Positions 9,079 through 15,244 are shown, numbered from the stretch's first letter. The stretch: 34,939 bases of DNA from an uncultured Pelagibacteraceae bacterium (GCA_902609705.1 CACLSX010000011.1:1-34939), one strand, 5' to 3'. A program made the numbers and translations. Notes: generated from the sequence alone by a model not told the origin.

Positions 9079-9420
9079 CTATCTAATTTTTTTTAACTCA
9101 CTAAAAATTTTTATTTTAATAAAATTGTACTCATGTTCTAAAACAGACTTTCTAGCAATTAATAAATAACTATAGTTAAGATTAATTTTAATTTTTTTTA
9201 AAGCCTCATTCATCATATTTCTTAATCTTCTTTTAATTTTATTTCTTATAACAGCTGTGCCAATCTTTTTTTTTGTAATAAAACTTATATTAAAATATTT
9301 ATTACTTTTATTTTCTAATCTCCTATAAAAAATTGTTGAATATCTATTCGAAATTTTTTTACCATTTAAAATAAATTTAAAATCCTCATTTTTAGATAAA
9401 CTTTTTAATTTAACCTGCAT
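9079..9420 (-). CDS. rnpA: Ribonuclease P protein component
   Basis: The protein subunit of RNase P, which with the RNA subunit matures tRNA 5' ends. A short basic protein of 113 residues with the conserved RNKIKRRLRNMMNEA motif in the middle, which contacts the RNA. The start codon overlaps the rpmH stop by one base (TAATG), which supports this start and coupled translation with ribosomal protein L34. Unusually rich in Lys, Ile and Asn even for the family, in keeping with the base composition of the genome. Confidence 0.95.
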   Translation of the reverse strand: MQVKLKSLSKNEDFKFILNGKKISNRYSTIFYRRLENKSNKYFNISFITKKKIGTAVIRNKIKRRLRNMMNEALKKIKINLNYSYLLIARKSVLEHEYNFIKIKIFSELKKIR

Positions 9421-9554
9421 TAAACAGTGAGTTTTTTTCTACCCTTGCTTCTTCTTCGTCTAATTAATTTTCTTCCACCTTTAGTCTTCATTTTAGACCT
9501 AAAACCATGCCTTCTTTTTCTCACTTTTTTACTAGGTTGATATGTACGTTTCAT
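9420..9554 (-). CDS. rpmH: 50S ribosomal protein L34
   Basis: A 44-residue, extremely basic protein that begins [19 protein letters not shown] and continues [20 protein letters not shown], which is the classic L34 sequence. It is a structural component of the large ribosomal subunit. Its TAA stop shares one base with the rnpA start. It is the first gene of the leftward operon rpmH-rnpA-yidD-yidC, preceded by a divergent 84-base intergenic region that must contain its promoter. Confidence 0.96.
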   Translation of the reverse strand: MKRTYQPSKKVRKRRHGFRSKMKTKGGRKLIRRRRSKGRKKLTV

Positions 9555-9638
9555 ATTAAGGCTTTTTTTTTGTTAAATTTCGGTAGTTATACAATTTAAT
9601 GTATATAAGTACAGCGATTTTTAATAAATTAGAACAAA
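9555..9638. promoter_or_regulatory. Divergent intergenic region between rpmH and the VTT-family gene
   Basis: Eighty-four AT-rich bases separate two divergently read genes, so both promoters should lie here or in the coding ends. For the leftward rpmH operon the complement contains TTGTATAAC, a reasonable -10 (TATAAC). Rightward, TATATAAG near 9602-9609 could serve as a -10. TATAC/GTATA form a short inverted pair around 9588-9605 that could be a coincidence of base composition. No convincing -35 boxes are visible. Confidence 0.35.
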
Positions 9639-10355
9639 ATGGAAAATGAAAATAAATTAAAAATTATTCTCGGTATAATATATCTTTCCATAGTTACTGG
9701 CTTTTTGTTGCTTTTTTTTAGCTATTTCTCGTTCGATGACTTTTCAAGTTTTGAACTTATAAAAAATAATAGAGATAAACTTAATAATATCAAAAATTCC
9801 AACCTTTTAATTGCTAGCATAATATTTTTTATTGGAGTGATTATTTGGGTATTGCTCTTAGGATTTGGTTCTCCAGTTTTTTTAGTTGGAGGATTTGTAT
9901 TTGGAAAATGGATAGGGACAATCCTTATAGTATTTGGTTTATCTATTGGTGCAACACTTTTATATATTTGTGCAAATTATTTTTTCAAAGATTTAATTAA
10001 AAAAAAATTTTCATCAAAATTTTCTAATCTTACTGAAAAATTTAAAAAAAATGAATTTACTTTTTTTCTGATATATAGATTTGTCGGTGGAATACCTTTT
10101 TTTATTTCAAACATTTTGCCAACATTATTTAATGTTAAGATTAGCAATTTCTTTTTCGGATCTGTCATTGGAATGACACCCCAGTTATTTGTTGGAGCCT
10201 CACTTGGCGCAGGCCTAAATAAAGTAATTGAAAACAATCAAGAATTTCCAAGCTTTTTTGATATAATTTTAACTCCAGATATTTTTGTTCCTGTAATTTG
10301 TATGATAATCCTGGTTTTAGTTGGATTTATAATTAGAAAAAAATTCTACGAATAA
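9639..10355 (+). CDS. TVP38/TMEM64 (VTT/DedA-like) family inner-membrane protein
   Basis: An integral membrane protein of 238 residues with hydrophobic segments at about 8-30, 55-78, 79-115, 140-164, 170-195 and 212-233. The VTT core has the typical glycine-rich pattern: GSPVFLVGGFVFGKWIGT at 77-94, the basic YRFVGGIPFFISN segment at 146-158 with the conserved Arg-Phe, and GSVIGMTPQLFVGASLGAGL near 174-193. Such proteins are linked in other organisms to lipid scrambling or undecaprenyl phosphate transport, but the exact substrate here is unknown. It is monocistronic, and its stop is one base from the 3' end of a convergent tRNA gene. Confidence 0.85.
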   Translation: MENENKLKIILGIIYLSIVTGFLLLFFSYFSFDDFSSFELIKNNRDKLNNIKNSNLLIASIIFFIGVIIWVLLLGFGSPVFLVGGFVFGKWIGTILIVFGLSIGATLLYICANYFFKDLIKKKFSSKFSNLTEKFKKNEFTFFLIYRFVGGIPFFISNILPTLFNVKISNFFFGSVIGMTPQLFVGASLGAGLNKVIENNQEFPSFFDIILTPDIFVPVICMIILVLVGFIIRKKFYE

Positions 10356-10356
10356 C

Positions 10357-10430
10357 TGGTGCCCTCACCCAGAATTGAACTGGAAACTCATCCTTACCAT
10401 GGATGTGTTATACCATTTAACTATGAGGGC
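10357..10430 (-). tRNA. tRNA-Thr(GGU)
   Basis: On the complement a complete 74-base cloverleaf can be folded: acceptor GCCCTCA/TGAGGGC, D stem GTTA/TAAC, anticodon stem CATCC/GGATG with loop ATGGTAA (anticodon GGT), T stem TCCAG/CTGGG with loop TTCAATT, discriminator A73 and encoded CCA. G1-C72, C2-G71 and the GU of the anticodon are threonine identity elements known from E. coli. A at position 32 of the anticodon loop is unusual. The gene ends one base from the stop of the convergent VTT gene. Confidence 0.93.
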
Positions 10431-10438
10431 ATTTTTTA

Positions 10439-10444
10439 ATTATA
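10439..10444 (-). promoter_or_regulatory. Candidate -10 box for tRNA-Thr
   Basis: The complement reads TATAAT, a perfect -10 hexamer, eight bases upstream of the first tRNA base, which would start transcription almost at the mature 5' end. A TTGAAA upstream lies 21 bases away, too far for a standard -35, so the assignment is tentative. Confidence 0.4.
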
Positions 10445-10525
10445 ATTAGTGTATAAAATTGTTTTTTTCAAATAAATGCCTTAATTTTTTACGAAAATCG
10501 GGTATATCTAAAATAGGTAAATGAC

Positions 10526-10723
10526 ATGGGAATTCACTACGATTATAAATCTACAAGAGGAGCTAAGGCTATGGAGAAGCAAGCTAAAAGAGAAAAAAAG
10601 CTTGCTGAAAAAAGAGCAAAAAAAATAGCTAAACAAGGTGACCCCAAAACTCCAGAGGATAAAACGATACCAATCGATCAAATAATAACTTTGGATCATC
10701 TTACCAATCCAGACAAAAAATAA
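10526..10723 (+). CDS. Small lysine-rich hypothetical protein
   Basis: Sixty-five residues, starting at ATG with a purine-rich AGGTAA about six bases upstream. The first half, after MGIHYDYKSTRG, is a highly charged stretch of alternating Lys, Glu and Ala (residues 13-37) that should form a single long helix, possibly a coiled coil. The second half is acidic and proline-containing, with IPIDQIITLDHL. There are no membrane segments, cysteines or catalytic motifs. It is followed five bases later by a second small basic ORF and then dcd and murA on the same strand. The function is not recognisable. Confidence 0.7.
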   Translation: MGIHYDYKSTRGAKAMEKQAKREKKLAEKRAKKIAKQGDPKTPEDKTIPIDQIITLDHLTNPDKK

Positions 10724-10728
10724 TCAAG

Positions 10729-10830
10729 ATGGATAGGAAGAAGGATAAAAAATCTAAACTCGAAGAAGCTTTGCGTAAAAACTTAAGAAAAAGAAAAATT
10801 TTTCAAAAAAAAAATAAAAAAAATAAATAA
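10729..10830 (+). CDS. Very small basic hypothetical protein (33 residues)
   Basis: An ATG-started ORF that fills exactly the gap between the preceding small gene and dcd: it begins five bases after the former's stop and its TAA abuts the dcd ATG. The product contains SKLEEALRKNLRKRK, a predicted amphipathic basic helix, then a lysine/asparagine tail. Small proteins with a similar LxxALRxNLRRRK core near murA are, to my recollection, seen in other alphaproteobacteria, but I cannot verify this here. The exact packing argues that it is a real translated gene. The function is unknown; the charge suggests RNA or ribosome contact. Confidence 0.6.
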   Translation: MDRKKDKKSKLEEALRKNLRKRKIFQKKNKKNK

Positions 10831-11385
10831 ATGTCAGTGCAATCAGATAAATGGATTATCAAAATGGCTAAAGAAAAAGCAATGATTTCACCATTTGAAG
10901 ATAAACAAATAAGGGAAGGAAAAATTTCATTTGGTGTCTCTTCATACGGGTACGATGCGAGAGTATCTAATGAGTTTAAAATATTTACAAATGTTAACTC
11001 TGAAATTGTAGACCCAAAAAATTTTAAACCAACAAATTTTGTGACAAAAGAGTCCGATGAATGTATTATTCCACCAAATTCTTTTGTTTTAGCAAGAACT
11101 GTCGAATATTTTAAAATTCCTAGTGATGTCTTAGTTATTTGTTTAGGTAAGTCTACTTATGCTAGATGTGGAATAATTGTTAATGTAACACCTTTGGAGC
11201 CAGGATGGGAAGGCCATGTAACTCTTGAATTTTCTAACACAACTCCATTACCAGCTAAAATATATGCAAATGAGGGTGTGGCTCAATTTATATTTTTAAA
11301 AGGGAATGAGAAACCCGATGTTTCATATGCTGACAGAAATGGAAAATATATGGGTCAAAAAGGGGTAACGCTTCCCAAAATTTAA
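10831..11385 (+). CDS. dcd: dCTP deaminase
   Basis: Deaminates dCTP to dUTP, supplying dUMP for thymidylate synthesis. Recognisable motifs are SYGYDARVS near residues 38-46, the active-site strand [20 protein letters not shown] followed by [11 protein letters not shown] (catalytic Glu in the TLEF segment), and NEGVAQFIF. The length of 184 is close to the usual 185-195. The dUTPase-related trimeric fold is expected. It lies directly after two small ORFs and one base before murA, probably in one transcript. Confidence 0.95.
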   Translation: MSVQSDKWIIKMAKEKAMISPFEDKQIREGKISFGVSSYGYDARVSNEFKIFTNVNSEIVDPKNFKPTNFVTKESDECIIPPNSFVLARTVEYFKIPSDVLVICLGKSTYARCGIIVNVTPLEPGWEGHVTLEFSNTTPLPAKIYANEGVAQFIFLKGNEKPDVSYADRNGKYMGQKGVTLPKI

Positions 11386-11386
11386 A

Positions 11387-12649
11387 ATGGACAAATTTAA
11401 AATTAATGGTCCCTCCAAGATCAGAGGAGAGGTCTCAATTTCTGGAAGTAAAAATGCTGCTCTCCCAATACTTGCTGCAACTTTACTCTTCGATAAAAGT
11501 GTAACAATTAAAAATCTTCCACGAGTTAAAGACATAGATACAATGCTTAATTTGCTAAAATCACTAGGAAAAAAAATTAGCTTTAAGAATAATAAAAAAA
11601 TCGCGACAATCTCAAAAGGAAAAAAAAATAATTTTTTTGCACCTTATTCTCTAGTTAAAACAATGAGAGCAGGAATTTTAGTTCTTGGTCCTTTATTGGC
11701 GAAAAATAAAAAAGCAAAAGTAAGTAGCCCAGGTGGTTGCAGTATAGGAGTAAGACCAATAGATATACATTTAAAAGCTATATCAAAGTTAGGAGTTAAA
11801 ATACAAATTGAAAAGGGATACGTTAATGCAAAAGCTCAGGAAGGGTTAGTTGGTTCAGAAATAAGATTTTCAAAAATATCAGTTGGAGCTACCGAAAATT
11901 CAATTCTTGCTGCTTGTCTTGCAAAAGGAACAACTACAATAAAGAATTGTGCCATAGAGCCTGAGATCAAGGATCTGACAAATTTTCTTAAAACATCTGG
12001 TGCCAAGATCAAATGGGTTGGTAAAAGAACTTTAAAAATAGAAGGTGTTAAAACATTAAAAAGTATAACTTATTCAATCATGAATGATAGAATTGAAGCG
12101 GGCACTTTTTGTGTTGCCGCATGTTTGAATGGTGGAAACTTAAAAATTAAAAACTTCGAGCCAAAAATTATTAATACAGAGATAAATTTACTTAAGAAAA
12201 TTGGTGCAAAGATAAAAACCAAAAAAAATACAATTCAAATTAAGGGACCAAAAAAAATTAGAAGTTTGGATTTTTTAAAAACTGGAGAATACCCAAACTT
12301 CCCCACTGATTTACAAGCTCAAATTATGGTATTATTAACCCAAGCAAATGGGAAAAGTACAATTGAAGAAAATATATTTGAAAATAGATTTATGCATGTC
12401 CCAGAATTAAAAAGATTAGGTGCAAAAATAAATATTAAAGGTAACAAGGCAATTATAGAAGGAACTAATAATTTAGAGGGAGCTGAGTTAATGTCTAGCG
12501 ACCTAAGGGCATCAGTAGCTTTGGTTTTAGCAGCTTTTGTTTCAAGAGGAACATCTATTATAAATAGAGTATATCATTTAGATAGAGGTTATGAAAAAAT
12601 TGAAAATAAATTAAAAAAAATTGGGGTGAAAATTAAAAGAATATCTTAG
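11387..12649 (+). CDS. murA: UDP-N-acetylglucosamine 1-carboxyvinyltransferase
   Basis: Catalyses the first committed step of peptidoglycan synthesis, adding enolpyruvyl from PEP to UDP-GlcNAc. The N-terminal SGSKNAALPILAA (residues 19-31, Lys22 and Asn23) and the active-site loop SSPGGCSIGVRPIDIHL (residues 113-129), with the catalytic Cys118, identify MurA. The second domain repeats the alpha/beta fold with FPTDLQAQ and SDLRASVALVLAA. The length of 420 is standard. Cys rather than Asp at the loop position predicts fosfomycin sensitivity. The stop shares one base with the GTG of the next gene. Confidence 0.96.
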   Translation: MDKFKINGPSKIRGEVSISGSKNAALPILAATLLFDKSVTIKNLPRVKDIDTMLNLLKSLGKKISFKNNKKIATISKGKKNNFFAPYSLVKTMRAGILVLGPLLAKNKKAKVSSPGGCSIGVRPIDIHLKAISKLGVKIQIEKGYVNAKAQEGLVGSEIRFSKISVGATENSILAACLAKGTTTIKNCAIEPEIKDLTNFLKTSGAKIKWVGKRTLKIEGVKTLKSITYSIMNDRIEAGTFCVAACLNGGNLKIKNFEPKIINTEINLLKKIGAKIKTKKNTIQIKGPKKIRSLDFLKTGEYPNFPTDLQAQIMVLLTQANGKSTIEENIFENRFMHVPELKRLGAKINIKGNKAIIEGTNNLEGAELMSSDLRASVALVLAAFVSRGTSIINRVYHLDRGYEKIENKLKKIGVKIKRIS

Positions 12650-13050
12650 TGAATAATTTTTTAAAGAAAGTAATCGCTCAATCTCCAGATGACTTACAAA
12701 TTATATCAGCAATATGCGCGGAATCTAAAGTAAAAATTTCAGATATAAAATATTTGCCATCAACAAAAATTTTTTTACTTTCTGTTATAAGAATAGATAA
12801 GGAGGGAGATAGCAACAAACCTATTAATAGTGTTATAAAATTTGAATTTATTGAAAGTTCCAAGTCTAAAAACATTAACCAGTCCAATGCAGATTTAACT
12901 TTAGAATTATTTGCAATTGATATTTTTAAAAAAAAAGAAAATTTTGAAATAGTTCTGTTATTTTCAAAAAATGGAATTATAACATTGTCCACAGAAGTTA
13001 TTGATGTAACGTTAGAAGACCAAAAAATTGAAAATGATAAAAGTAATTAA
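12649..13050 (+). CDS. DUF2948-like conserved protein
   Basis: A 133-residue protein of unknown function. The N-terminal pattern IAQSPDDLQIISAICAESKV followed by ISDIKYLPSTKIFLLSVIRID resembles the DUF2948 family, which in alphaproteobacteria lies between murA and hisD, exactly as here. It starts with GTG sharing one base with the murA stop, and its 3' end overlaps hisD, so translation of the three genes is linked. No catalytic residues or membrane segments are evident. Assignment rests on the N-terminal pattern and gene order. Confidence 0.75.
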   Translation: MNNFLKKVIAQSPDDLQIISAICAESKVKISDIKYLPSTKIFLLSVIRIDKEGDSNKPINSVIKFEFIESSKSKNINQSNADLTLELFAIDIFKKKENFEIVLLFSKNGIITLSTEVIDVTLEDQKIENDKSN

Positions 13051-14296
13051 TTGTAAGAAAAAAAATTATAAAAGAGAATTAGTATCCTTTTTGGATAAAA
13101 GGAGATCTGGAAAAGCAGTAGACACTTCGATAGTTCCAAAAATTTTAAAAGAAATCAAAATTAATGGAAGAAAAGCACTTTCAAAGTATGAGAAAAAATT
13201 TAGTAAAAATACAGAGATAATTCCTTCAAAAGATAAAGTAAACAAAGCGATTAATACATTAGAACCTAAGATTAAAAAAAGTATTGATTTAGCCTATAAT
13301 AGAATTTTTAAGTTTCATTCACTACAAAAACCAAAAAATATTAAGTATGTAGACAATTTTAAAAATAAACTTGAATATAAGCATGTGCCACTACAGTCTG
13401 TAGGTATTTATGTACCAGCTAATTTACCATCCACATTATTAATGAATGCAGTGCCTGCAAAAATTTCTGGTGTAAAAAGAATTGTTTTGGCTAATCCAAA
13501 ACTCAATGGAAAACTAAATCCTGCTGTTCTTTATGCAGCTAAAAAAGTTGGAATTAAGGAAATTTACTCAATGGGTGGTGCCCAAGCAATAGGAAGTTTA
13601 GCGTATATTCAAAAAGTGAATAAAATTGTTGGGCCTGGAAATATTTATGTTGCAAGAAGCAAGCGTGAAGTCTTTGGTGATGTTGGGACAGAAGGAATGG
13701 TCGCTGGACCTAGTGAAATTTGTGTTTTAGCAGATGGTAAAACTGATCTGAATCAAGTTATAACATCTATGATTGGACAAGCAGAACATGATGTAAATTC
13801 TCAGTGTATTTTAATTACGAAAGATAAAAAATTAGCAAATAAATTTAATATAGAAATAAAAGAATGTATCAAAAAAGTTCAAAGAAAAAGGGTTGTTTTA
13901 AAAAGTTTAAAAAATAATGGATTAATTGTGTTAGCCCAAAGTGATAAGCAAATAATAGAAGCAATTAATGAAGTTGCTCCAGAGCACTTAGAAATTAATG
14001 TGTCTAATTATAAAAAGTACTTAAATCAAATTCATAATGCGGGAAGTATTATGATTGGAAAGTATTCTCCAATGGCTGTCTCAGATTATAATGTTGGTTC
14101 AAACCATGTATTACCAACTTTAGGATCTGCAAAATTTTCATCTGGACTAAATCTTAGTGAATTTTATAAAAAAATTAGCCATATAACTCTTACAAAAAAA
14201 GGTATTGAGAAATTAGGAGAATCCGCTACACATCTCGCTGAGTATGAAGAACTAGATAATCATGCTCAAAGTATTAAATCTAGAATGAGGAGATAA
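13034..14296 (+). CDS. hisD: Histidinol dehydrogenase
   Basis: Oxidises L-histidinol to histidine in two NAD-dependent steps with a zinc cofactor. Family motifs are abundant: [70 protein letters not shown] and the C-terminal [13 protein letters not shown]. The His of QAEHD and the Glu-His pair of PEHLE are the zinc/catalytic positions. I chose the ATG at 13034; a TTG two codons upstream (13028) is possible but less likely. The gene overlaps the previous one by 17 bases. It is separated from the hisS-hisZ-hisG group by infA, tRNA-Phe and cspA. Confidence 0.96.
   Translation: MIKVINCKKKNYKRELVSFLDKRRSGKAVDTSIVPKILKEIKINGRKALSKYEKKFSKNTEIIPSKDKVNKAINTLEPKIKKSIDLAYNRIFKFHSLQKPKNIKYVDNFKNKLEYKHVPLQSVGIYVPANLPSTLLMNAVPAKISGVKRIVLANPKLNGKLNPAVLYAAKKVGIKEIYSMGGAQAIGSLAYIQKVNKIVGPGNIYVARSKREVFGDVGTEGMVAGPSEICVLADGKTDLNQVITSMIGQAEHDVNSQCILITKDKKLANKFNIEIKECIKKVQRKRVVLKSLKNNGLIVLAQSDKQIIEAINEVAPEHLEINVSNYKKYLNQIHNAGSIMIGKYSPMAVSDYNVGSNHVLPTLGSAKFSSGLNLSEFYKKISHITLTKKGIEKLGESATHLAEYEELDNHAQSIKSRMRR
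14288..14292 (+). promoter_or_regulatory. Shine-Dalgarno sequence deciding the TTG start of infA
   Basis: AGGAG eight bases before the TTG at 14301, embedded in the last hisD codons. It supports TTG as the true infA start, since no ATG is available in this frame near the conserved N-terminus. Confidence 0.7.
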
Positions 14297-14300
14297 TAAT

Positions 14301-14516
14301 TTGAGTAAACAGGATACGTTGGAGTTTGAAGGTGTAGTAACAGATCTTCTTCCTAATGCTATGTTTAGAGTTAAACTAGACAATGGTCATAACGTTACAG
14401 CTCACACGGCAGGAAAACTTAGAAAAAATCGTATTCGTGTTTTACAAGGTGATAGAGTGAAATTGGAAGTATCTCCATACGATTTATCAAAGGGTCGTAT
14501 AATTTTTAGATCTTAA
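14301..14516 (+). CDS. infA: Translation initiation factor IF-1
   Basis: Binds the ribosomal A site during initiation. The 71-residue protein is a textbook IF-1 with the OB-fold sequence [43 protein letters not shown] and [15 protein letters not shown]. It starts with TTG, supported by a good AGGAG eight bases upstream; a rare start codon on this gene may limit its expression. It lies four bases after hisD and is followed three bases later by tRNA-Phe, which could be read through from the same transcript. Confidence 0.97.
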   Translation: MSKQDTLEFEGVVTDLLPNAMFRVKLDNGHNVTAHTAGKLRKNRIRVLQGDRVKLEVSPYDLSKGRIIFRS

Positions 14517-14519
14517 TAT

Positions 14520-14595
14520 GGCTTCGTAGCTCAGTTGGTAGAGCAGAGCCCTGAAAAGGCTTGTGTCGCTGGTTCGAGTCCCGCCGAAGCCACCA
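14520..14595 (+). tRNA. tRNA-Phe(GAA)
   Basis: A 76-base cloverleaf: acceptor GGCTTCG/CGAAGCC, D stem GCTC/GAGC, anticodon stem GAGCC/GGCTT with loop CTGAAAA (anticodon GAA), T stem GCTGG/CCCGC around TTCGAGT, A73 and encoded CCA. The T stem has an internal U51-C63 mismatch, and the anticodon stem ends in a G-U pair. A TATAAT at 14498-14503 inside the infA tail could give it its own promoter. Confidence 0.95.
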
Positions 14596-14624
14596 CTCCC
14601 ATGTGGTATTAATATCCATCATTA

Positions 14625-14634
14625 TGCTTGCATT
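14625..14634 (+). promoter_or_regulatory. TGCTTGCATT element upstream of cspA (copy 1), possible -35 region
   Basis: A ten-base string repeated exactly at 15005-15014 before the histidine leader ORF. TTGCAT within it resembles a -35; TACCTA follows 17 bases later at 14651. If used, cspA would have an mRNA leader of roughly 50 bases. The evidence is the exact repeat and similar geometry at two promoter-sized gaps only. Confidence 0.35.
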
Positions 14635-14681
14635 CAAAATTAAAATCTAATACCTATCCATCAGCTATTTATAGCTAATTA

Positions 14682-14687
14682 TATAAT
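14682..14687 (+). promoter_or_regulatory. Alternative -10 box (TATAAT) for cspA
   Basis: A perfect TATAAT 23 bases before the cspA ATG, with no recognisable -35 at the proper distance. In DNA this AT-rich such matches arise easily. It competes with the TGCTTGCATT/TACCTA arrangement as the cspA promoter. Confidence 0.3.
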
Positions 14688-14710
14688 AACAAAGAAAGAG
14701 TAACTAAAGT

Positions 14711-14923
14711 ATGAGTACATTAAAAGGCAAAGTAAAGTGGTTCAACGGTAAGAAGGGCTACGGTTTTATTGAAAGAGAAGACGGAGAAAAAGATTGTTTC
14801 GTTCATGCAAGCGCAGTTAGAGAAGCTGGGCTAAGATTTTTGAATGAAAACGATTCTATAGAATTCGAAATTCAAGATGGCGAAAAAGGTCCAAGCGCTG
14901 TAAATTTGAAAAAATTAGGTTAA
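14711..14923 (+). CDS. cspA: Cold-shock-domain RNA chaperone
   Basis: A 70-residue single cold-shock domain that binds single-stranded RNA and DNA and melts mRNA structure. The order is standard: [15 protein letters not shown] with RNP-1 (KGYGFI, residues 15-20), then CFVHAS (RNP-2, residues 29-34) and a C-terminal GPSAVNL strand. The cysteine in RNP-2 replaces the more usual valine. The gene stands alone between tRNA-Phe and the histidine leader region and is followed by a long stem-loop. Which csp paralogue (A, C or E) it corresponds to cannot be decided; the symbol is generic. Confidence 0.92.
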   Translation: MSTLKGKVKWFNGKKGYGFIEREDGEKDCFVHASAVREAGLRFLNENDSIEFEIQDGEKGPSAVNLKKLG

Positions 14924-14946
14924 TTAAATTTAATTCATCAAAAAAA

Positions 14947-14995
14947 TTTGTATAGGAATAGGATATGTTAAAAAATACAGCTATTCCTATGCAAA
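14947..14995 (+). terminator. Long stem-loop after cspA, candidate (bidirectional) terminator
   Basis: TTTGTATAGGAATAG (14947-14961) pairs with CTATTCCTATGCAAA (14981-14995): 15 pairs with a single T-G wobble and a 19-base loop. Seven A precede it (14940-14946) and a T-rich CCTTTTCTTGCTT follows. On the plus strand it would end cspA mRNA; on the minus strand the stem is followed directly by seven T. A structured 3' UTR is the alternative reading. Confidence 0.5.
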
Positions 14996-15004
14996 GCCTT
15001 TTCT

Positions 15005-15014
15005 TGCTTGCATT
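15005..15014 (+). promoter_or_regulatory. TGCTTGCATT element (copy 2) upstream of the histidine leader
   Basis: Identical to 14625-14634. TTGCAT at 15008-15013 is followed 16 bases later by TACTTA (15030-15035), close to the TACCTA seen before cspA. If this is the promoter, transcription would begin almost at the leader ATG (15043). An eleven-A run (15016-15026) fills the spacer. The same bases can instead pair with 15100-15106 if transcribed. Confidence 0.4.
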
Positions 15015-15042
15015 TAAAAAAAAAAATGCTACTTACACAGCA

Positions 15043-15117
15043 ATGAATAAATTCGTTATTATTAACAGAGAAACTCACAGACATCATTTTCATGCTGGCT
15101 GCAAGCTAGCTATTTAA
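15043..15117 (+). CDS. Candidate histidine leader peptide
   Basis: An ATG-to-TAA ORF of 24 codons in the gap before tRNA-His. Its middle reads THRHHFHAG, with His codons at 15076, 15082, 15085 and 15091: four in six codons. Histidine is otherwise infrequent in these proteins, and the downstream genes are tRNA-His, histidyl-tRNA synthetase, HisZ and HisG. A short hairpin (15094-15110) overlaps its last codons and begins directly after the last His codon. By analogy with enterobacterial HisL, ribosome stalling on these codons when His-tRNA is scarce could change RNA folding. No Shine-Dalgarno sequence is obvious, and no strong T-run terminator follows, so the mechanism is inference. Confidence 0.6.
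   Translation: MNKFVIINRETHRHHFHAGCKLAI
15094..15110 (+). promoter_or_regulatory. Leader hairpin at the end of the histidine leader ORF
   Basis: GCTGGC and GCTAGC form six pairs (one G-U) around loop TGCAA, followed by a T/A-rich stretch. The loop and 3' arm (TGCAAGC, 15100-15106) are also perfectly complementary to GCTTGCA at 15006-15012, so two exclusive structures are possible if transcription starts upstream of 15006. It resembles an attenuator switch, but the U-tract is poor. Confidence 0.4.
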
Positions 15118-15149
15118 TTATTTATAAATTTAATTTTATCCACATTTAG

Positions 15150-15155
15150 TATAAA
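15150..15155 (+). promoter_or_regulatory. Candidate -10 box for tRNA-His
   Basis: TATAAA lies 12 bases before the first tRNA-His base, without a clear -35. If active it would let tRNA-His-hisS be transcribed independently of the leader ORF. Weak evidence in AT-rich DNA. Confidence 0.3.
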
Positions 15156-15167
15156 ACAGTAGAAGGA

Positions 15168-15244
15168 GCACGGGTAGCTCAGTTGGTTAGAGCAGCGGTT
15201 TGTGGAACCGAAGGTCGACAGTTCGAATCTGTCCCCGTGTACCA
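15168..15244 (+). tRNA. tRNA-His(GUG)
   Basis: A 77-base cloverleaf: acceptor GCACGGG/CCCGTGT, D stem GCTC/GAGC, anticodon loop TTGTGGA (anticodon GTG), T stem GACAG/CTGTC with loop TTCGAAT, then A73 and encoded CCA. Position -1 would be A and position 73 is A, so the usual extra G(-1)-C73 pair of tRNA-His is absent, as known for many alphaproteobacteria. The first pair is a G1-U72 wobble, and G27-A43 is unpaired. It ends four bases before the hisS start. Confidence 0.95.

Noticed and set aside
9420..9700. Replication origin near rpmH
   Set aside because: rpmH-rnpA marks the origin in some bacteria, but no dnaA, DnaA-box cluster or gidA/parAB genes are seen here.
12678..12992. 104-codon open frame antisense to the DUF2948-like gene
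   Set aside because: No motif and no ribosome binding site. The opposite strand fits the operon and conserved alphaproteobacterial gene order.
13028..13033. TTG start two codons upstream for hisD
   Set aside because: The ATG at 13034 is in frame, gives a full-length protein and a smaller overlap with the preceding gene.
15016..15026. Eleven-A tract as a separate functional element
   Set aside because: Homopolymer A runs of 8-11 are frequent in this AT-rich sequence. It may only be the spacer of a promoter.
15026..15046. Six-codon ORF (MLLTQQ) just before the His leader, with TGA overlapping its ATG
   Set aside because: Too short to judge and containing no His codon. It could couple translation to the leader, but nothing else supports this.
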